NCBI GenBank assembly: GCA_902984215.1 | Contig: CADWAF010002491.1 | Location: 1-27,578, forward strand | Source of the DNA: Willaertia magna | Taxonomy: Eukaryota > Heterolobosea > Eutetramitea > Acrasida > Naegleriidae | Direction: 5' to 3' | DNA length: 27,578 bases | Part shown: positions 10,500 to 19,592 of the stretch, in pieces | Layout: the number at the start of each line of letters is the position of its first letter | How positions within the stretch are numbered: the first letter of the stretch is position 1 | Notes under the pieces: model-generated | The model's database searches: none | What the model was told of the DNA's origin: nothing | What the model saw: only the letters and a program-made list of their open reading frames with translations | Program-made: the position numbers and the translations under genes

Positions 10500-12218
10500 A
10501 TGCAACAAATGCAAGCCACGGCTGTCTCTCAAGAAGAAGAGTACTTGGAAGAAGAGGATATCCAAATAGCGTCACTACTGGAACAAATAGAAAAGGAAGA
10601 GGGAGGGGAAGAAGTAGAACAAATTGCAAATGAAGAAACTGAACCTACAAAATCCTTAACAATGTTAGAAGTTGAAGAAATATCACAACAACAATTTGAA
10701 GAAGAAATTCAAGATGAAGAAGAATTAACAACTAATAATGAAATTGAATTAAAAACCAATACCTCTTCCGATGACTATCAAATCAACATTCACAAACAAA
10801 CTATAATTTCAATTTTGAGTGATTTATATGAATCAGGTTATTATCCTCCAAATCCTCTTGCCGTATCATTTAATGAACAAATTATTTATTTACCATTTCC
10901 AACATTAGAACACCTAACAAAAACATTTTTAGATTTAAAAATATTATATTTATATGAATTTCTTTATCATTCATTACATCAATCAACATCATTTAAAAAT
11001 CATTTATTAATTACATTACAAAAATATAATAATAATATAATTCTACAACAAATAGATATTATATGTCATGATATTGTACAACAAATATTAATTAGACCTA
11101 TTCAAACAATTTCATTAAAAAAAAATAAATGTTTATCATTTGGAGATTATTTATTAGATAATTTATTTTCACCAAATTATAAATATGGTATTCCAATAAG
11201 AAATGATAATGGTGGATTTATTATTGAATTAAGTGGAAGTGCAGGATGTGGTAAAACACAAATATGTTTACAATTAAGTTTACAATGTATTTTAAATGAA
11301 ATATTTGGTGGATTAAATTCTAAAGTATTATATTTATATAGTGAAGGATTTCCAATGGATAGATATTTAGAAATGATTAATTCTAAAATTAGACAAATAA
11401 ATAATTATGATAAAATAAATCATTCAAATTATTCAAATATTTATAAAAAAGAATATTTTTTAAATCAAATGATACAAAAAGAAATTAAATCTACAGAAGA
11501 ATTATCTAAATTATTAATTGAAAGAAATTTAAATAATTTTACAATGATTGAAAATGAATTAGATAAAAAGAATATTAAATTATTAATTATTGATTCTTTA
11601 GGTTATTTAATGAGAGAATCACATGGTAATTTAGATCAAGCTAAAGATAGAGCACAATTATTTATTGAATATATTAATGAAATGAAATATTTATGTACTA
11701 AATATGGTATTATTATAATTGTAATTAATCAAGTTACAAATTTATTTGAAAAGGATTTTAATTTTACATTTAACAATTTTAATAATAATGGTCAAGAAGC
11801 ATTAAATTATTATTTATATCAATCACATTTTGATGACAATGAAGAAGAATTGAATGATTTAGATAGTTATTATTATAATGTTATGAGAAGTACTCAATCT
11901 TATTATCAATTATGTAAAAGTGAAAGATCAAAACCATCATTAGGGTTAACATGGAGTACATTAATTGATATTAGATTGTTTTTAACAAAGGTAAACCAAA
12001 AAACATTCTTTTCTGATTCATTAGAGGTGATGAATGAAAAGAAACGTAAATTAAATGATAAAGAAGAAGAGATTGTTTATTTACGTAAATTATATGAAGA
12101 TCAATTACCTAACAATGAATCAGAAGAAACAAGACAATTGCATGTAATTTATTCACCATTTTCTGCACAAAAAAGTTGTAATTTCAAGATAGATACCTTC
12201 GGGGTGAAAGGAATTTAA
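10500..12218 (+). CDS. XRCC3: RAD51-family recombinase paralog, XRCC3-like
   Basis: Intronless, 572 residues, longer than animal XRCC3 (about 350) because of an acidic N-terminal extension (1-90) and internal asparagine-rich stretches. The RecA/RAD51 core is clear: LSFGDYLLDNL leading into Walker A GSAGCGKT (246-253) with the family's following TQICLQLSLQ, LYLYSEGFPMDRY as in XRCC3's TEDAFP strand, Walker B LLIIDS (361-366), and IIIIVINQVT corresponding to the L2/ATPase-core strand. The end, with SPFSAQKSCNFKI then FGVKG, resembles the XRCC3/RAD51C C-terminus, so the protein is complete. RAD51 paralogs promote RAD51 filament formation and resolution of recombination intermediates in the nucleus. 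RAD51C or another paralog remains possible. Its stop lies 3 nt before the next ATG, in the same frame. Confidence 0.75.
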   Translation: MQQMQATAVSQEEEYLEEEDIQIASLLEQIEKEEGGEEVEQIANEETEPTKSLTMLEVEEISQQQFEEEIQDEEELTTNNEIELKTNTSSDDYQINIHKQTIISILSDLYESGYYPPNPLAVSFNEQIIYLPFPTLEHLTKTFLDLKILYLYEFLYHSLHQSTSFKNHLLITLQKYNNNIILQQIDIICHDIVQQILIRPIQTISLKKNKCLSFGDYLLDNLFSPNYKYGIPIRNDNGGFIIELSGSAGCGKTQICLQLSLQCILNEIFGGLNSKVLYLYSEGFPMDRYLEMINSKIRQINNYDKINHSNYSNIYKKEYFLNQMIQKEIKSTEELSKLLIERNLNNFTMIENELDKKNIKLLIIDSLGYLMRESHGNLDQAKDRAQLFIEYINEMKYLCTKYGIIIIVINQVTNLFEKDFNFTFNNFNNNGQEALNYYLYQSHFDDNEEELNDLDSYYYNVMRSTQSYYQLCKSERSKPSLGLTWSTLIDIRLFLTKVNQKTFFSDSLEVMNEKKRKLNDKEEEIVYLRKLYEDQLPNNESEETRQLHVIYSPFSAQKSCNFKIDTFGVKGI

Positions 12219-12221
12219 AAA

Positions 12222-13127
12222 ATGTCTAATGTCACTCTTAGAAGTGAAGATGAAGATGATATGATTAGTTCTTATACGATAGTAGTAAAGTCATTAGGTA
12301 AAAATTTAGTTATTAAATTAAATGTAGGAGGTAAAATATTCTTAACTACATTGACTACATTATTGAATGAAAAGGATACATTTTTTACAAACTATTTCAG
12401 TGATCGCTTTAAACCATCTTGTGAAGTTGATGGAAGTTATTTTATTGATAGGAATTATAAATATTTTGAATATATATTAGATCATTTAAGAGGAAAAGAT
12501 TTAAGTAAAATTGTAGAAGAATTTACACCAGGACAATTGGATGATTTTGCTCAAGAAGTTGCATTTTATCAAATTAGGAGTATGTATAAATTGTTTAATA
12601 TTAAGGTATTAAAGAGATTGAAGAAATTAGGTGTTTATTTAGATGAAATTAATACTATGCCTATGTTTGATGCTAATTATTGTAGTAATAATGCAACTAT
12701 TATTGGTAATTATAAAGTAAAGAAACATGGGATAACAGGTTGGAATTGTTGTATATTAGCAACTCACTCAGAACATTTTCAAATTAAATTAATTAATAAG
12801 TGTGAACATTTGATGGTTGGAATGGCAACTAAGAAGGTAAATTTAAATGGTTGTAACTATAATTCTTGTGGATGGTATTATCAAGCGTATAGAGGCAATT
12901 TATTTTCTCAAGATGGTCAACAAGAGGCTCCATTCTTTAATTCTCCATCTTATAAACCTGGTACTATTATTGAGGTAATTTTGAAAGATAATACCTTATC
13001 CTTCAAGGTCAACCACAAGGATATTGGAGTTGCATTTAGGTCTTTGCCTAACCATGACGTTTTATTCCCTGCTTTTGAGCTATTTGACCAACATTGTGAA
13101 TTTGAGTTTGTTGACTTGGACGAATAA
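12222..13127 (+). CDS. BTB/POZ (T1/KCTD-type) protein with C-terminal SPRY-like domain
   Basis: Intronless, 301 residues. Residues about 30-125 form a potassium-channel-tetramerisation-type BTB fold, starting with IKLNVGGKIFLTTLTTL and containing FFTNYFS, YFIDRNYKYFEYILDHLR and the tail helix FAQEVAFYQI. Such domains oligomerise and often present substrates to CUL3 ubiquitin ligases. Residues about 150-297 look like a SPRY/B30.2 beta-sandwich: WNCCILAT, FQIKLIN, MVGMATKK, GWYYQAYRG, YKPGTIIEVIL, then LSFKVNHKDIGVAF and LFPAFELFD. This order is typical of SPRY domains. No transmembrane segment is present, so this is not a channel. The combination suggests a ubiquitin-ligase adaptor whose SPRY-like part picks the substrate; that is inference. 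The ATG context AAAAAATGTCT is shared with other genes here. Confidence 0.8.
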   Translation: MSNVTLRSEDEDDMISSYTIVVKSLGKNLVIKLNVGGKIFLTTLTTLLNEKDTFFTNYFSDRFKPSCEVDGSYFIDRNYKYFEYILDHLRGKDLSKIVEEFTPGQLDDFAQEVAFYQIRSMYKLFNIKVLKRLKKLGVYLDEINTMPMFDANYCSNNATIIGNYKVKKHGITGWNCCILATHSEHFQIKLINKCEHLMVGMATKKVNLNGCNYNSCGWYYQAYRGNLFSQDGQQEAPFFNSPSYKPGTIIEVILKDNTLSFKVNHKDIGVAFRSLPNHDVLFPAFELFDQHCEFEFVDLDE

Positions 13128-13266
13128 CTAAAAATTTTGTGTATTGTAAATTATTGGGGGTTCATTAGTTTGGAAGCCGCAAAAGTTTATTTTTGAGACT
13201 TCATTGTATGAAGATTTGGATACTTAATAAAGCTTTCAAAGATTTGGGCAAAAAGTTTTTTTTCAA

Positions 13267-13712
13267 ATGCTAAAAATGCCTTCTTCAAAAGTGGAGGAAG
13301 AACCTTCGTTGTTCAGCAAACTTGCTAATCTATTCGTTCCAACATTAAATGGTAAGTACACATGAAATGGATTATCGTTTATTAAATAAACTCTTTAGAA
13401 CCTATTGTACAAGTTGATATCACTGATGATCCAATGGGTTTCAATGATTCCGCACCAATAATTGAGGAATCAACAGTTCAAAATTCTAAATCAAAACCAA
13501 TACATATATCTACTAGTAGAGGAAACTTAAATAATGATAGTAATTTTATGGAAACATATACTCCTACTCTTTCATCTTCTTTCGATGACTCAAGAATGAG
13601 AAATAATTCATCTCAAAGTGATAGTAACAGTAATTCGTTAATTGGTAGAAATAGAAGTAATTCCGATACGTTCACTAATTTTTTTAAGAAGAAGGATGAT
13701 AAAGAACGATAA
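13267..13712 (+). CDS. Small serine/asparagine-rich protein of unknown function, two exons
   Basis: Exon 1 (13267-13351) and exon 2 (13399-13712) are joined across a 47-nt phase-1 intron (13352-13398, gtaagt...ctttag), giving 132 residues. Two in-frame ATGs, at 13267 and 13276, are possible starts. After an acidic start comes a short amphipathic stretch (SLFSKLANLFVPTL); the remainder is polar, rich in Ser, Asn and Asp, and probably disordered, with phosphosite-like RNRSNSDTF near the end followed by a lysine tail. I recognise no family. The clean splice and the continuous frame across it support a real gene. Confidence 0.6.
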
Positions 13713-13749
13713 ATGTTTGGATATTATTCATAGTCATCACACAGCCATA

Positions 13750-13799
13750 GAAAGTTATATAATTTGTACACTAAACTAATGATCTAATTTATAACTTTC
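13750..13799. repeat. Inverted repeat in the convergent 3' spacer
   Basis: GAAAGTTAT (13750-13758) and its exact complement ATAACTTTC (13791-13799) can pair as a 9-bp stem with a further AATT/AATT pairing inside after a bulge. It sits between the ends of the small serine-rich gene and the SHOC1-like gene, so it could be in both 3' UTRs. It may be chance in AT-rich DNA. Confidence 0.3.
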
Positions 13800-13880
13800 A
13801 TTGTATATATTAACCTTAAGAACAAATACTTTAAATGTAAATAACCAACAAAATATTATTGACATTTTATATGAACATGT

Positions 13881-16800
13881 TTAATTGTATTTTGGTTTCT
13901 TTTTTCTTGTATATTTACTTTGATAACTATTATTTGTAGTTTGTGGCAATTTTGGTTGTGATTGTGAGGAATGATTACCGTTCTTATATGTAAATTGACT
14001 AAAATCTATTGGTTTACTCTTCAGTTTAGGAATATTAGAGGATAATGAAATTCTTTGAACAGGAGTACGTTCTAATTGATGTTTGGTATTAATAATATTA
14101 TGTGTCTTGAAGATATTATTTTCTTCGATAATATTGTTTCTAAATTGTTGACCATGGTCAACTGAGTTAATGCTTAATTGCTTTTGGTCATTGTTGAAAA
14201 TTGTATTAGATTTCGAAGGATATATTCTATTGGTAGGTAATCTATGTGGAAGTGTAAAGGAATACTCATTGGGTGATTTGTGAACTATTTCTTTTTGGGA
14301 AAAACTTGTTGGTGTATATGATGGTGTTCTTGCATTTTCTTTGTTGTAAATTAGGTTTCTGTTGTTGGGGAAAGAGCTTAAAGTATTATTGTTTGGTAAT
14401 TCCTGTTGGGGATAAAATGTATTATTATTATTGGTGTAATCCTGGTGATGGCTATTGTTAAATAAAATATTATTTTGTTTATATTTCTTAAAGGGTGGCT
14501 CAAATTCGTTGGACGTTGTTGTTTGCAGAAAAGAAATGTCATTTGGGTTGTTTGACACGGTACTGCTAGGTCTTACAATTTGCAAGCGAGGATCTTGAGG
14601 GGATTGGGGTGCATGTTGATGCCAATTATCAGGCTCATATTGTTGCTGTTGGTACGTGTGGTTAGAGCTCAATTGTTCAGAATCTTCTATTAAATCTTCG
14701 TTATTAGAGGAATCCAATGCTTCATGGTTATCTTTTAGGAGCAAGTGGTTTTCGTCAACCAATTCGTGTAATAAATTATGAAATATTGTTAAGGAATCCT
14801 CAGACATACACGACTCAAATTGTTCTAAGAAACTGCTTAAATCTGTAATTCTTGTTAATTCCTTAAGAGTACATTTCTGCAGTAGGGCTTGGGATGTATA
14901 TAAATTATGACATGGAAATTGTGATAGAAATTGTTCACTACTTGATTCCTTTTCTTTTATCCAAAGTATTTCTTTATGTAAAGTTTTGGCCTGTCTAAAT
15001 ACTTGTTGACAAATTGAATAAATTAATTCTGCTGTTTGATCTAAATGATATGAATGCTTAATATTTAATTCTAAATTTAATGATTTCGAAAATGAAAGTA
15101 ATGAAGCTGCTGAAATACTTAAAATATCAATTATATTTATATTTTGCTTTTCATTATCCACTAAATAGTTTTCAAAAATCAACCAACAATATTTAAATTG
15201 CATTCCAAGTAAAACTAATTTCTCAAATAAACTTGTTGTATACTTTTTAATTAGTTCATCTTTGTTTTGTTTGTTGAACATTTCGTAAGGGAAATGGGTT
15301 AAAATAATACAGTGTGTATCATTTACAACAATATCTGATGGTGAAAATATAGAAGAGGATCTTTCCTCAGTAGCTATATTAAATCGTTGTTCTAATATTC
15401 TAATTAATTCATGATTTTGAATGCAACTATCAGTTACTATAATTTTAAATAACAAACTATTATTTCTGGAAAATTTTTTTGTAAAGTTTTTTTTTATGCA
15501 CTCTATAGTCTCTGGGTTGAAAAGTGAAAGTTCGTTTCTTCTGCATTTTTGAGTGAATAGTTTTAAATTTTCTAATGAAATTATGTTTTTCTTAAATTTT
15601 AATTGTAATTGCTGACAAAACTGTTGTGATAAATTATCAATATCATAGGCTAACAAATCATTATTATTTTCTATAAAAGATTCGTATGAATGGCATCTTA
15701 TTAGTTGTTTGGTGATGTACGAATAAAGTAGAGTTGGTATATTTCCAGTTTCTACTTGTATAACTCCATTTAAATACTTTTCGATTTTTTGATGAGTAGA
15801 TTTCATCTCCAAATTATTTTCATTCATAATAATACTTAAATTAGAATAAGTAGTTATGTATATTTGTGATTCATTCTGTTTTGTTAAGGTCTCCTCTAAG
15901 GAACAACAATTATCATTCTGGACACTAAGGCAATAAGGAAGGCCATTTGTTGGGAATGACATTTCACTGGTAAAACTAGAGTTAGTGGCGTTTGGCATTT
16001 CTATAGTATAGCAACCAACGTTGAATTGATTACAAAATTCAATCAAATACTTTTTTAAGATAGATTGGACACCTCTATGCTTTGTAATCAGCAAAGATTT
16101 CATAGTGGTATTGTTATTGTTGAATTCACCTATCCAATCTATTAACGTATCTAATATTATTTTAAATTTTGGATGTTCTTCTTGCTTTTCATCTAATAAA
16201 ATCTTTTTCAACTGTTCATTTACGTCAGAAACGGAACCTTCGAGTACAGTACGATAGGTATCATTCTTTTCAATCTTTTGCAAGTAAGCGTAACCAATAT
16301 TAGGACCTGCTTCCAACACTGCCTCATACAAATATTTTAGTGTGTGAATACACACTAACTTTTTAAAGATATTTCTGGTTTCTAAAATTTTTCTTTGGTC
16401 CTGTTTTGAGGCTAAAATCACTTTCAAGTTCGAACTGTATTCTTGAACTATTTGTTTATAAACATCAGATGTAATGTCATTAAAATTCATTCCTTGTAAA
16501 TAATATCCTTTTAAATAATTAGATATTCCATCGAAAATGAAATTTCCTACTTTGGTGACATAGTTTAGAAAATGAGATAACCTCCCATATATTGCAATTT
16601 TAATTTTTTGATTGCAAGAAATTGTTTTAACTTCAGGGTCAATTTGGGTTTTATAAATTAATTGCTGTATAAACATACTCTCCATAAACTTATTCAATTG
16701 TATTAGTTCCAGGGAAGGGATGCTAGACAATACAATGCATTGAACATTCTTTTTAGATACACCCCAAGTTGTTTCTGTTATCTTACAAATTCTTAATTGA

Positions 16801-19340
16801 TTTGGAGAGAGTTGAGAGGTATCTATTTGACTGGATAGCACAGTATCTTGAAATATTATTAGTGCACACCTGGAAATAAAATTCTCAAATCTTTGCATAA
16901 AACTATCAATTATTTTGGAAGAAATAAATACAATTCTACAGTTGTCTGAAATGTTAGAGAGTTGCACAGTAAAATTTTGTTTGTTAATTAAAATTATTTG
17001 TCTTGTTGTTGTAAATAAATAAGCACAATGCCATTGGTAAGCTTGTTCTAGTCTACTTTCGTCATTGTCAATCCACAACATAGTGCTATTGGTGCTACAT
17101 TTCTTTAGCTTATTAAAAATTAATAAAGAAGTAATATTATAGGAAATGGTAGAGGGAAATGTTATCAAATTATTTTCGTTACCAATTTTTTTAATTAAAT
17201 CTATTTGGAATTTAGACACCTTTGCATCTTGAGGTATTTCAATTGTTTCTTTTGGTTTTTTAACACTTTTTTCTTTAGAAATTTCTTTATCTATTCCTTG
17301 TTTCTGATTCATAAACATTTCTAAATTATCTTCTAGTATTATATTGTGTAAAAGAGCAAAATCATTGTTATTATCTGAAGTAAAAGAATTTTCAAATTCT
17401 TGTGTTTTAATGGAGGTAAAAGAAAGGTCATTCTCTTCTTGGTTGTTGTAATTATTATAACTTGTAAAGTTCTTCTGTGATAAAATATTATCATCATTAG
17501 GTTCTTCATTGTACGTATTCGCATTCAGTGTATTTTCCTTAAACTCTTCAATTGAAGGCAATGAATCAACCAATGAAAAATATTTATGAATAGCCCCTTT
17601 TCCATCATCTTTATAGTAGTTAACCGTCTCAATATAATGATCCAATTGATTTGTTAAGTCTCTTAAAAATTGTCTATCACTTTTTAGAGTTTCTTTTTCC
17701 ATCTCGTCACATTTTTCTAGCAGCAAAATAATTCTTTCTATAGTTTTGTTTCTTTTTATTGTATCGTCAGAAAGAAATAATCTAAAGTCATCATTTGATA
17801 CTTTTAACTTATTCTCTTCCTTACTTTCTTTCCAAGGCAAATCACCTTTCGATGTCATTTCTTTTTCATTATAATTTGAAATTTCATCTATTAGCTCAAA
17901 TTCTTTTCTAGATTTGTAAAGAAAATCAGAATACCAAAAACTTTGTAATGATAATTCAATATTATTTAACGATTTTTCCTTTAAAATCTCTTCCACAGGA
18001 ATAACAGAGTCTAATTTTTCTACTTTAGGCAGTGAAATTTCTAACAAAGGGCAAGGCAATAATTTTACCTCATCATTATTTAATATGGAATCTAAATTAA
18101 ATAAATTTGCTCTTTCTTGATCTATTTCTTTTTCTTTACATTCATCTATTTCTTTTTCTTTACATTCCAAACACCACTCTCTTATCTTTGGTACTAATTT
18201 AGTTGTATCATTTTTAGTCAATTGTAATAAAATATTTGAAGTATCAGCAATAGAAAACAATTCTTGAAGATTATTATTCATTTCAGTTTTGTCAATAAGA
18301 TACTCTATTTCTAATAGTTCTGTTTGGTCCTTAAATAATTTATCTTCTTCTGTCAACAATAACTGTGTGTGATTCCAAGTAGAAGTTTTAATTTCTATAT
18401 CTTCTTTCATATTAGTTTCATTATACATGTTTTCGGAATATACATAATTTAACACCTCGGTAATAGGTGTGGGTGGATTTTCAGGTGTGTTGTTTGGTAA
18501 ATTAAAATCTTCTTCACTCCAAACACTTTCAGAAAAGTCATAAATTGACTTTTCAAAATTGCTTTCTTTAACAATTTCCAGAGTTTCTTCTAACTCCCTT
18601 ATGTCAAAGTATTCTTTCTCAAATAAATAACTATCAACATTAAATACCTTATCAGTTATATTTCTTTCATTAAAAACAATTTCTTCTTTCAAAAATTTTC
18701 TTTCAGATTCCAATCGATTCTTATATTCAGGAAACTTTGTTTCCTTTTTTAATTTTAGTAAACTTTCAATTTCAAAACCCTTTGCTATCTTTTTATAGAG
18801 CTTTTCTTCAGTAAATAAAGGTAGAGTATCTATATAAAATAAATTTTCAGGGATAACCACTTCTACTGAACTATTATTACAATTTATAATTTTATTTTCA
18901 AATAGGCATTCTCTTGTAAAATCCTCAAAGGAAGTGAGTTGTTGATTATCTTTTAGTTGAATTATATATCTGCTTGTTATTCCCAAAACATTTAATTCAA
19001 AGTCTTGGATTGAATTATTTGTATCACTTGTATGTTCCATTAAAAATGTATGGATTAATTCTCCTATCTGGTGTTCTTCTTTATCAACTAGTAACATTCC
19101 ATTTATTGTTTCATCTACACAATAAGTCAAATAAGAAATGCTGTTTTACTTACCCTCCTCAATTGAAGTTTTAATTTGTTTAACAAAACATGATCCTAAG
19201 GCATGTTTTAGGCTATGAGTATTTAATAGAACAGTATTTGGCGTCACCAAGTTTTGGAAAGTAGTTATTCTTTGTATTTGCAATTTAAGCCTTTCAATGT
19301 AAAGAGAATAATAGTCAATCGAAGAATGTTTAAAAGACAT
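13881..19340 (-). CDS. SHOC1: SHOC1/ZIP2-like XPF-family meiotic crossover protein with inactive helicase-like region
   Basis: Exons 19340-19154 and 19114-13881, with a 39-nt phase-1 intron, give 1806 residues. The ATG at 19340 follows an A run. Residues about 695-1120 follow a FANCM/Hef-type helicase layout without its catalytic motifs: no GKT loop, LIIFQDT where DEAH would lie, a helical insert (HTLKYLYEAVL), and HPKFKIILDTL plus SLLITKHRG where helicase domain 2 begins. Residues about 1280-1434 resemble an XPF nuclease fold without the ERKxxxD centre (EERSSS, DIVVNDTHCIILTHF, ending HLDQTAELIYSIC). Residues 1454-1507 (FLSQFPCHNLYTSQALL onward) look like the (HhH)2 domain. This order and size fit SHOC1/ZIP2 (1,444 residues in human), which works with SPO16 on class I crossovers. 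An inactive FANCM-like protein is the alternative. The last 300 residues are disordered and Asn-rich. Confidence 0.62.
18120..18167 (-). repeat. Perfect 24-bp tandem duplication inside the SHOC1-like gene
   Basis: Units 18120-18143 and 18144-18167 are identical and encode the eight residues ECKEKEID twice in a row. The duplication keeps the frame and lies in the poorly conserved N-terminal third of the protein, so it probably arose recently by replication slippage. Confidence 0.85.
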
Positions 19341-19355
19341 TTTTTTGTAATAATA

Positions 19356-19367
19356 TGGCGCGTAAAA
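19356..19367 (-). promoter_or_regulatory. GC-rich E2F-like element before the SHOC1-like gene
   Basis: On the minus strand, TTTTACGCGCC lies about 17 bp before the ATG at 19340. A GCGC core after a T run resembles E2F sites, and it is the only such cluster in the 250-bp divergent spacer to the F-box gene. It is a weaker match than the site before the XRCC3-like gene. Confidence 0.25.
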
Positions 19368-19592
19368 CTCTTGGAGTTTTTTTTTATAGTTACCGGTTGG
19401 ACTAGACACTACCTTTCTACAAGTCAAGTAGTTATCAATAAACTATAACACTTTACATTTAGAGCTCCCAAATCATTATATTTTTTAATAATAAATGTTT
19501 TTAATTACATCACTTGTTCCGAACACATTAGAAGGTGTTAAAATAATTAATTAACACTGTTATTAAGAAATCATCTTGCTATTTTTTAAAAA

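Noticed and set aside
13199..13213. Small hairpin CTTCAT-TGT-ATGAAG between the BTB and serine-rich genes
   Set aside because: A 6-bp stem is expected by chance in AT-rich DNA.
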